A stretch of 51,336 nucleotides of DNA from Aquabacterium sp. A7-Y. Lineage in GTDB: Bacteria; Pseudomonadota; Gammaproteobacteria; Burkholderiales; Burkholderiaceae_C. The notes beneath the pieces were generated by a model, which saw only the letters and a program-made list of their open reading frames with translations, was not told where the DNA came from and ran no database searches. Of the stretch, positions 44,453 to 51,336 are shown one piece after another; position 1 is the stretch's first letter; every line of letters starts with the position of its first letter. Position numbers and translations under genes: made by a program. The DNA lies in NCBI RefSeq assembly GCF_026153205.1, contig NZ_JAPFBW010000042.1, positions 1-51,336 of the forward strand. The letters are read 5' to 3'.

Positions 44453-45040
44453 ATGAACGATGTTTTTTCCCTCTGTGTCTATTGCGGCTCCCGCCCGGGA
44501 GCCTTGCCGGTCTATGAAGAGGCGGCGCGCGAGGTCGGCACCGAGATCGGCCGCCGGGGCTGGCGGCTGGTCTATGGCGGCGGTCGCGCCGGCCTGATGG
44601 GGGTGGTGGCCGATGCGGTGCTGGCCGCCGGCGGGACCGCGGTGGGCGTCATCCCGCAGGCCCTGCTGGACCGCGAACTGGGACACCGCGGCCTGACCGA
44701 GCTGCACATCGTGCAGACCATGCACCAGCGCAAGCAGATGATGGCGGAGCGGGCCGACGCCTTCGTCGCGCTGGCGGGCGGCATCGGCACCTTCGAGGAG
44801 CTGTTCGAGGTCTGGACCTGGCGCCAGCTGGGCTACCACGACAAGCCGGTCGGCCTGCTCAACACCGAGGGCTATTACGACCCGCTGCTGGCATTCCTGG
44901 ATCGCACCGTCGAGCAGGGTTTCGTGCCGCCGGCACAGCACGAGCTGCTGCAGGTGGAGGGGCAAGCCGTGCCGCTGCTCGACCGCCTGGTCCAATTGGC
45001 ACAGCGCGCCACCGCGCCGGACGACTACGCGCGGATCTGA
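44453..45040 (+). CDS. LOG-family (TIGR00730) nucleotide 5'-monophosphate phosphoribohydrolase
   Basis: 195 residues from the ATG at 44453. A Rossmann-like fold with VYCGSRPG (about 9-16), LVYGGGRAGLMGVVADA and LGHRGLTELHIVQTMHQRKQMM. The signature region is AGGIGTFEELFEVWTW, where the usual Pro of PGG-x-GT is Ala. Relatives release free base from nucleoside 5'-monophosphates, including cytokinin ribotides. The bacterial role is likely nucleotide scavenging. The Ala for Pro exchange is mild and probably allowed. Confidence 0.88.
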   Translation: MNDVFSLCVYCGSRPGALPVYEEAAREVGTEIGRRGWRLVYGGGRAGLMGVVADAVLAAGGTAVGVIPQALLDRELGHRGLTELHIVQTMHQRKQMMAERADAFVALAGGIGTFEELFEVWTWRQLGYHDKPVGLLNTEGYYDPLLAFLDRTVEQGFVPPAQHELLQVEGQAVPLLDRLVQLAQRATAPDDYARI

Positions 45041-45065
45041 GCCCCGGGCAGCGGCTTGCAGCCAT

Positions 45066-45088
45066 AAAAAAGCCCGCTCGAGCGGGCT
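45066..45088 (-). terminator. Intrinsic terminator downstream of glnB
   Basis: AGCCCGCTCGAGCGGGCT (45071-45088) is an 18-base palindrome that folds as a hairpin; on the minus strand it is followed by TTTTTT. It lies 19 bases past the glnB stop. Confidence 0.85.
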
Positions 45089-45106
45089 GTCTGGTCGGCG
45101 GCCGGC

Positions 45107-45484
<378 letters not shown>

Positions 45485-45574
45485 TTAGGGCCTTCGGCGC
45501 CGAAAACTGCAGTCAATGCCGCAAGTCGCCGCAGGCCGACCGGCTCATGTCGGGCCGCTCACACCGCCCGCGAC

Positions 45575-47272
45575 TCAGGCCCGGAACTTCGACGTGATCG
45601 GGTAGCGCCAGTCACGTCCGAAGGCGCGGTGGGTGATGCGTATGCCGACCGGCGCCTGCCGGCGTTTGTATTCGTTGATCTTGAGCAGCCGGGTGACACG
45701 TTCGACATCGGCGGTCGAAAAACCGGCCGCGACGATCTCCTCGATGCCCTGGTCCTCCTCCATGTAGCGCTGCATGATGGCGTCGAGCACCTCGTAGGGC
45801 GGCAGGCTGTCCTGGTCGGTCTGGTCGGGGCGCAACTCGGCCGATGGCGGCCGCGTGATGATGCGCTCGGGGATCACGGGGCCCATGCTGCCGTCGGCAC
45901 AACGTGTGGGCTGGCGGTTCTTCCATTCGGCCAAGCGGTAGACCAGGGTCTTGGCGACGTCCTTCAGCACCGCGAAGCCCCCGGCCATGTCGCCGTAGAG
46001 GGTGCAGTAGCCGGTCGCCATCTCGCTCTTGTTGCCGGTGGTCAGCACGATCGCGCCGTGTTTGTTGGACAAGGCCATCAGCAGCGTGCCGCGGATGCGG
46101 GCCTGGATGTTCTCTTCGGTCGCGTCCTCGGCCAGGCCCGCGAACTCGGTGGCGAGCCCGGCACGGAAGCTCTCGAAGATGGGCGCGATGGGGATCTCGT
46201 CGTAGCGCACGCCCAGGCGCCCGGCCATGTCACGCGCGTCGATCCAGGAGATGTCGGCCGTGTAGGGCGAAGGCATCATCACCGTCCGGACCCGCTCGGC
46301 CCCCAGGGCGTCGACCGCGACGGCCAGCACCAGCGCCGAGTCGATGCCTCCGGACAGGCCGATGAGGGCGCCGGGGAAGCCGTTCTTGCCGATGTAGTCC
46401 CGCACGCCGGTGACCAGCGCCGACCAGGCCTGCGCCTCGATCTCGGGCACCGGGGCGAGCGCTCCGGCCGCCGTGGCAGGGGTGAGTTCGAGCATCAGCA
46501 GCGCCTCCTCGAACAGCGGCGCGCGGGCCGCGAGACTGCCGTCGGCGTTCACCGCGAAGGACGCGCCGTCGAAGACGATTTCGTCCTGGCCGCCCACCAG
46601 GTGGGCGTACACCAGCGGCATGCCGGCACGCCGGGCGCACTCGGCCATGCGCGCCTCGCGTTCATGCACCTTGCCGAGGTGAAACGGCGAGGCATTGAGC
46701 ACCAGCAGCACCTGAGCGCCGGCCTGCTTCGCCGCATCCACGGGCTCTTCGAACCACGCGTCCTCACAGATGTTGATGCCGAAACGCAGGCCCTCGACCT
46801 CGAACACCACCGGCGGGTGTCCCGCGTCGCGGCCGGAGGCGAAGTAGCGGCGCTCATCGAAGACCTGGTAGTTGGGCAACTCGCGCTTGGCATAGGTCGC
46901 CAGCACGCGTCCCCCTGTCAGCACGGAGGCAGCATTGAAGCTGCGCTGCACGCTCAGGGACTTGGTCCTAAGATCGCCGGACTCATCGGAGGACTGGGGA
47001 TGACCGACGACCACGTGAAGGCCCGGCAAGTCAGCGAGCTGCGCCGCGCAGTCGCGCAGGGCCTGCTCGTTGGCCTGCATGAAGGCCGGCCGCAGCAGCA
47101 AGTCTTCGGCCGGATAGCCGCACAGCGACAGCTCGGGCGTCAGCACGACGCGTGCACCTTGGGCATACGCCTCGTGCGCCATTTGGACAAGTTTGCGGAC
47201 GTTCGCTTCCAGGTCGCCGACGGTCGCATTGAACTGCGCCACGGCCACTTTCACCGGGTGTAGAGCTGACAT
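45575..47272 (-). CDS. nadE: Glutamine-dependent NAD+ synthetase
   Basis: 565 residues. The N-terminal nitrilase/amidase domain (to about 270) has Glu (LTPELSLCGYPAEDL), Lys (VLEKRELP-type, here YAKRELPNYQVFDE) and the nucleophile Cys in INICEDAW. The C-terminal synthetase domain has the P-loop GLSGGIDSALVLAVA (about 300-314) and TTGNKSEMATGYCTLYGD. It makes NAD+ from deamido-NAD using glutamine nitrogen, so its neighbour glnB fits nitrogen control. The start codon is only 2 bp from the start of the divergent FemAB-like gene; a GTG seven codons in is an alternative start. Confidence 0.95.
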   Translation of the reverse strand: MSALHPVKVAVAQFNATVGDLEANVRKLVQMAHEAYAQGARVVLTPELSLCGYPAEDLLLRPAFMQANEQALRDCAAQLADLPGLHVVVGHPQSSDESGDLRTKSLSVQRSFNAASVLTGGRVLATYAKRELPNYQVFDERRYFASGRDAGHPPVVFEVEGLRFGINICEDAWFEEPVDAAKQAGAQVLLVLNASPFHLGKVHEREARMAECARRAGMPLVYAHLVGGQDEIVFDGASFAVNADGSLAARAPLFEEALLMLELTPATAAGALAPVPEIEAQAWSALVTGVRDYIGKNGFPGALIGLSGGIDSALVLAVAVDALGAERVRTVMMPSPYTADISWIDARDMAGRLGVRYDEIPIAPIFESFRAGLATEFAGLAEDATEENIQARIRGTLLMALSNKHGAIVLTTGNKSEMATGYCTLYGDMAGGFAVLKDVAKTLVYRLAEWKNRQPTRCADGSMGPVIPERIITRPPSAELRPDQTDQDSLPPYEVLDAIMQRYMEEDQGIEEIVAAGFSTADVERVTRLLKINEYKRRQAPVGIRITHRAFGRDWRYPITSKFRA

Positions 47273-47274
47273 CG

Positions 47275-48465
47275 ATGGACAACAAGTTGCACGAGAAGAG
47301 GGGCGCGAATGATTATGTCATCCGCCTTCATGACGATCCCGCAAGCCTGGACCGGGACGCGTGGGACACGCTGGCGGCCAGCTCGCCCCAGGCCGGCCCC
47401 TTCACCCGCCATGCCTACTTCGATGCCCTGCACCGCTCGGGCAGCGCGACGCCGGACACCGGCTGGGCACCGCATTTCATCTCGGTCTGGCGCGCTGGCC
47501 GGATGGTGGCGGTTTGCCCGCTTTACCTGAAGAGCCACTCCTACGGGGAGTACGTTTTCGACTGGGCCTGGGCGAACGCGTACGAGCAGCACGGACTGGC
47601 CTACTACCCCAAGCTGCTCGATGCCGTGCCCTTCACGCCGGTGCCCGGGCCCCGGCTGCTCGCGGTGGATGCTGAAGCACGCGCCGTCCTGCTGGGAGCC
47701 GTGGAGCAACTGGCCGACGACAGCGGCGTGTCCTCGGTCCACCTGCTGTTCATCGACGAGGTCGAGCGCGCCGAGCTGCAGGCGGCTGGCTGGATGCTGC
47801 GCAGCACGGTGCAGTTCCACTGGGAGAACCGGGCCGTGCAGCCCTTCGTCGACTTCCAGGACTTTCTCGCACAACTGCAGCGCGAGAAGCGCAAGAAGAT
47901 CCAGCAGGAGCGTCGGCGGGTGGCCGAGGCGGGCATCGTGTTCGATGTCCGGCGGGGCGGCGAGATCGGCGAGGACGACTGGGATTTCTTCTACCGCTGC
48001 TACGGCTCGACCTATCGCGCTCACCACTCCTCCCCCTATCTGACGCGCGAGTTTTTCCGGCTCATGGCACAGACGATGCCGGAGCACTGGCTGCTGTTCG
48101 TCGCGCGTCGCGGCTCGAAGCGGCTGGCCAGTTCGCTGGTCGCGGTGGATGCCGAGCGCCGGCGCGCCTATGGCCGCTACTGGGGCTGTGTCGAGCAGGT
48201 GCCCTGCCTGCACTTCGAAGCCTGCTACTACCAGCCGCTGGAGTGGTGCATCGCCCAGGGCTGGCACGGCTTCGAAGGCGGTGCACAGGGCGAGCACAAG
48301 ATGGCGCGCGGCCTGCTGCCGATCCAGACCTGGTCGGCGCACCGGCTCAGCCACCCGGCTTTCGCCGATGCGGTGGCGCGTTTCCTGGAGCGCGAGCGTT
48401 CCGGGGTGGAGGCCTATGTCGACGAGTTGCGGGAGCGCAACCCGTTCAAGGCGGGCGAACCGTGA
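47275..48465 (+). CDS. FemAB-like GNAT-type acyltransferase (DUF482)
   Basis: 396 residues. It has the FemAB/peptidogalycan type fold with the conserved blocks GPFTRHAYFDALHRSGS (about 41-57), PLYLKSHSYGEYVFDWAWA (about 82-100), LQREKRKKIQQERRRV (about 202-217) and FEGGAQGEHKMARGLLP (about 340-356). Members are thought to use aminoacyl-tRNA or acyl-CoA. A role in cell-wall or peptide modification is often assumed but not proven for this subfamily. The ATG is 2 bp from the nadE ATG on the opposite strand, so both 5' leaders overlap or are very short. A TTG four codons later is an alternative. Confidence 0.9.
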   Translation: MDNKLHEKRGANDYVIRLHDDPASLDRDAWDTLAASSPQAGPFTRHAYFDALHRSGSATPDTGWAPHFISVWRAGRMVAVCPLYLKSHSYGEYVFDWAWANAYEQHGLAYYPKLLDAVPFTPVPGPRLLAVDAEARAVLLGAVEQLADDSGVSSVHLLFIDEVERAELQAAGWMLRSTVQFHWENRAVQPFVDFQDFLAQLQREKRKKIQQERRRVAEAGIVFDVRRGGEIGEDDWDFFYRCYGSTYRAHHSSPYLTREFFRLMAQTMPEHWLLFVARRGSKRLASSLVAVDAERRRAYGRYWGCVEQVPCLHFEACYYQPLEWCIAQGWHGFEGGAQGEHKMARGLLPIQTWSAHRLSHPAFADAVARFLERERSGVEAYVDELRERNPFKAGEP

Positions 48466-48508
48466 GGGCGCCCGCCTAGGCGTGCCGTCAGGATTGCCCT
48501 CGTCCGCC

Positions 48509-51229
48509 TCAGGGCTTGAAATCGCCCCCGACGCCGATCACGAAACTCTCGGGCTTGAGGTACTTGCGCAACGCGGCGTTCACCTCGGCAAGCGTGACCC
48601 GCTTCAAGGCGTCATCGAGCTGCTGGGCGACCGTGAAGTTGCGCCCCAGATACAGGTTCTCCGCCAGTGTCGCGGCGAGATTGCGGTCCTGGGCACGCGA
48701 GAGGTAGCGGAAGCTCAACAGCCCCTGGCGCCCCTGCTCCAGTTCGGCCGCAGTGAAGCCGTCTTTCAAGGCGCGCGCGATCTCCTCGCGCACCGCGTTC
48801 TCGACCTTGGCCAGGTTCTGCGGGGCGAAGATGGCGGTAGCGTTCCATAGCGAGTTAGGCTCCCAGGCATTGAACTGCACACCCGAGCGCACGTCGTAGG
48901 ACAAGCCTTCAGCCTCGCGCACGCGAGCCCAGAGCCGCGAGTTGCCGCCCTGCCCCAGCAGGTAGTTGGCCAGCATCAGCGCGGCATGATCGGCGTGCAG
49001 TTCGGCGATCGGCAGCGCCAGGCTGACGCGCAGGTAGGCGTTCTGGCGGTCGGGCGTGCTGAAGCTCAGCCGCTCGGGCTTCACCTGGACCAGCGGATGC
49101 GGCACCCGCTTGTGCGCCTCCGGAGCGAACCAGTTGCCGAAGCTCGCCTCCAGCGCCTGGCGCACCTGCGCCACATCCAGGTCACCGACCGCAGCGAACT
49201 GGGCCTGGGCCGCGCCGTAAAAGCGCTGATGGAAACCGCGCAGCGCGTCGAGTTGGAGCTGCTCCAGCGCCACGCGCTGTTCGTCGAAGGTGGGCACATA
49301 GCGCACGTCCTCGACGGGATAGGGGTTGAAGCGCCGGTCCAGCTCACGGTTGACGATGGTGTCCGGGTCCTTGCGCTCCGACTCCAGCTCGGACAGCGCC
49401 TGGCGCCGAACCTCCTCGAAAGCGTCGGCCGGGAAGCTCGGCTCGCGCAGCATCTGGCCGACCAGGGTCAGCAAGGCGGGCAGGTGTTCCCGGCGGGTGC
49501 GCATCATCACTGTCACGCCGGTGGCTCCGCCCTGGACGGCGACTTCCGACTGCAACTCGTCGAGCTTGTCCTGTACCTGCTGGCGCGACAGCGTGGCGGT
49601 GCCCTTGTCCAGCATCGCCGCCACCACCTGACCGACGATGGACTGTCCCTTGAGGCTCGCCTCGCTGCCGAGGCGCAGGTTCAGCTGGGCCGAGACGACA
49701 CCGCCCCGCGTGCCCTTGGGCAGTACGGCCGCCTGCAGTCCGCTCTTCAGCCCGAAACGCTGCGTCCGGGTTTCGATGTTGGCCGGCGTTGCATCGAAGG
49801 CTTCGGCCTGCTTGACCGCGGGGTCGCCCGTGTACCCGCGCAACATCGCCGCGACGTCGACACGCTGCGGCGTCGGTGCGCGCACTGGCTGCTCGGTCGG
49901 CACATAGCTGGCCAGCGTGCGGTTGGACGGCAGCAGATAGGCCGAAGCAGCGCGTTGCACCTGTTCAACGGTCAACTTGCGCACCCGGTCGCGGGTGAGG
50001 AAAAAGAGGCGCCAGTCACCCGCGGCGATCGCTTCCGAGAGGGCAACGCCGACACGTTCGGGGTCGGAAAACGCGAGGTCCCAGTCCTTGATCCATTTCA
50101 GCCTGGCGCGCTTGAGCTCTTCCTCGGTGATGGGTTCCTTGGCCACCGACTCCAAGGTCTGCAGCATCGCCTCCTGGGCCTTGCCGAGGTCTTGACCGGG
50201 CGCGAGCTGGGCGCCGAAGACGGAGAAGCCGGGATCGGACAGCTCCTGGGAGAAGGCAAAGACAGCGGCGGCCAGCTGGCCGTCCACCAGCTTCTTGTGC
50301 AGCCGCCCTGACGGCGCGTCTGCCATGATGACGTCGAGCACGTTGATCGCCGCAAAGTCGGGATGCGGGCCGGGCGGCACGTGGTACATCGCATAGGTCA
50401 TCGGCACGCCGCCGACACGGCGCAGCGTGACATTGCGCTCGCCGTCCTGCACGGGATCCAGCGTGTAGAGCGGAGGCAGGCGGCGCTTCGGTGCGGGGAT
50501 CTTGCCGAAAGACTGCGCGATCCAGCCCAGGGTGCGCGGCGGGTCGAAGCGGCCCGCCACGATCAGCGTGGCGTTGTCCGGCTGATAATAGGTGCGATAG
50601 AAGTTCTGGAGGCGAGCAATGTCGACGTTCTCGACGTCGCTGCGTGCTCCTATGGTGCTCTTGCCGTAGTTGTGCCACTGGTACATCGTGGCCAGGCCTT
50701 TTTCGAAAAGGATGCGGCTCGGACTGTTCTCCCCCATTTCCATTTCGTTGCGCACCACCGTCATCTCGGTATCGAGATCGCGCTTCGCGATGTTGCTGTT
50801 CACCATCGCATCGGCCTGCCAGCCGAGGTACCACTTCAGATTCTCTTCGTTGCTTGAGAAGCTGGCGAAGTAATTGGTCCGATCCAGCCAGGTCGAGCCA
50901 TTCGCCCGCAGCCCCCGTTTGGTGAATTCGGCCCAGACATTGGGATGCTTGGGCGTGCCCTTGAAAAGCAGGTGCTCCAGCAGGTGGGCCATGCCGGTTT
51001 CGCCGTAGCTTTCCTGGTGCGAGCCGACCCGGTAGGTCATGTTGACCGTGGTGGTGGGCTTGGATTCGTCCGGTACCAGCAGCACCTGAAGGCCGTTCGC
51101 CAGCCGGTACTCCTCGATTCCCTCCACCGTGACGACATGCGAGACGCCCACGGGCAGTTTGGAAGGGGCCGCGGCAGCGAGCGCAGGAACGACGGGCAGA
51201 CAGAACGCAAGGATCAGATGTCGAAGCAT
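48509..51229 (-). CDS. M16-family metallopeptidase, exported, two-domain
   Basis: 906 residues from the ATG at 51229, with AAGGAG upstream; codons further upstream lack a signal-like sequence. The signal peptide spans about 1-22 (RHLILAFCLPVVPALAAA). The first M16 half has the inverted zinc motif HLLEHLLFKGTP (HxxEH, about 79-90) and a downstream Glu in TEMTVVRNEMEMGE. The second half (about 470-906) is a paralogous M16 domain without HxxEH, so catalysis is in the first half, as in pitrilysin-type peptidases. It probably works in the periplasm on small peptides. The end of the gene faces the FemAB-like gene in a 43-bp convergent gap. Confidence 0.92.
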   Translation of the reverse strand: MLRHLILAFCLPVVPALAAAAPSKLPVGVSHVVTVEGIEEYRLANGLQVLLVPDESKPTTTVNMTYRVGSHQESYGETGMAHLLEHLLFKGTPKHPNVWAEFTKRGLRANGSTWLDRTNYFASFSSNEENLKWYLGWQADAMVNSNIAKRDLDTEMTVVRNEMEMGENSPSRILFEKGLATMYQWHNYGKSTIGARSDVENVDIARLQNFYRTYYQPDNATLIVAGRFDPPRTLGWIAQSFGKIPAPKRRLPPLYTLDPVQDGERNVTLRRVGGVPMTYAMYHVPPGPHPDFAAINVLDVIMADAPSGRLHKKLVDGQLAAAVFAFSQELSDPGFSVFGAQLAPGQDLGKAQEAMLQTLESVAKEPITEEELKRARLKWIKDWDLAFSDPERVGVALSEAIAAGDWRLFFLTRDRVRKLTVEQVQRAASAYLLPSNRTLASYVPTEQPVRAPTPQRVDVAAMLRGYTGDPAVKQAEAFDATPANIETRTQRFGLKSGLQAAVLPKGTRGGVVSAQLNLRLGSEASLKGQSIVGQVVAAMLDKGTATLSRQQVQDKLDELQSEVAVQGGATGVTVMMRTRREHLPALLTLVGQMLREPSFPADAFEEVRRQALSELESERKDPDTIVNRELDRRFNPYPVEDVRYVPTFDEQRVALEQLQLDALRGFHQRFYGAAQAQFAAVGDLDVAQVRQALEASFGNWFAPEAHKRVPHPLVQVKPERLSFSTPDRQNAYLRVSLALPIAELHADHAALMLANYLLGQGGNSRLWARVREAEGLSYDVRSGVQFNAWEPNSLWNATAIFAPQNLAKVENAVREEIARALKDGFTAAELEQGRQGLLSFRYLSRAQDRNLAATLAENLYLGRNFTVAQQLDDALKRVTLAEVNAALRKYLKPESFVIGVGGDFKP

Positions 51230-51336
51230 GAAGACTCCTTTTCGATGTGTGCATTCTGACCGGATTTGCCCACTTCGCGTTCCGTCACCGGATGACCGAG
51301 CAACGATAAGCGCCGGCCGGCAGCCTGAAAACAAGC

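Overview
The window is GC-rich DNA from a betaproteobacterium, most likely Burkholderiales. The gene orders tig-clpP-clpX-lon, ilvB-ilvN-ilvC-pssA-leuA, and sigma factor-DUF3619-DUF3106-RDD point that way, as do the protein sequences. A placement near the Caldimonas/Rubrivivax/Leptothrix group is a guess from general resemblance, not a computed result.

Positions 1 to about 13.9 kb are the right end of a lambdoid-type prophage, or a degraded relative, next to tRNA-Cys. A tyrosine integrase (12594-13784) lies beside tRNA-Cys (13956-14029). A LexA-like CI repressor (7335-8063) faces a small Cro-like gene (7022-7264), with AAGCATGCTT-type operator sequences on both sides of the repressor gene. 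Leftward from Cro run a winged-helix protein, a DUF1376 replication protein with a possible internal origin, a DnaC-like helicase loader, a DUF1367 protein, a Ref-like HNH protein, a small Cys-rich protein and a Q-like antiterminator. The Ref/Cys-rich/Q trio occurs twice at a constant 2,447-bp offset. A DUF1963 gene in the opposite orientation sits between the copies, flanked by a full and a partial Q copy. Immediately after the outer Q gene, where Shiga-toxin genes sit in lambdoid phages, is an exported tandem-repeat (beta-propeller or lectin-like) gene that runs off the left edge. Rightward from CI are two small early genes (one a 28-residue membrane peptide), a Sak4-like recombination ATPase and an excisionase-like protein. 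The stretch up to the integrase holds accessory genes that look like orphan immunity genes, one gene remnant and one membrane protein.

From 13.9 kb onward the window is ordinary chromosome. tRNA-Gly and tRNA-Cys are followed by the protein quality-control block lon, clpX, clpP and tig, then tRNA-Leu. An RND efflux operon follows, divergent from hpnCDE, the three-step squalene pathway. Next come a transglutaminase/TPR lipoprotein gene, a TIGR03790-type exported protein gene and lutB-lutA, with an IclR regulator divergent from lutA and a PBP7-type endopeptidase gene after it.

The branched-chain amino acid block is leuA, pssA, ilvC, ilvN and ilvB, all on the minus strand. leuA has a 19-residue leader peptide with a Leu-Leu-Leu run (CTA CTG CTA) and a strong hairpin ahead of it, a clear attenuation layout. 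The ilvN-ilvC gap holds two perfect 12-bp inverted repeats that interleave and cannot both fold. Divergent from ilvB is an ECF-type sigma operon whose next two products look like a one-TM anti-sigma factor and a periplasmic sensor. RDD, dgkA and LOG genes follow. The right end carries glnB, nadE, a FemAB-like acyltransferase gene starting 2 bp from the nadE start, and a large M16 peptidase gene.
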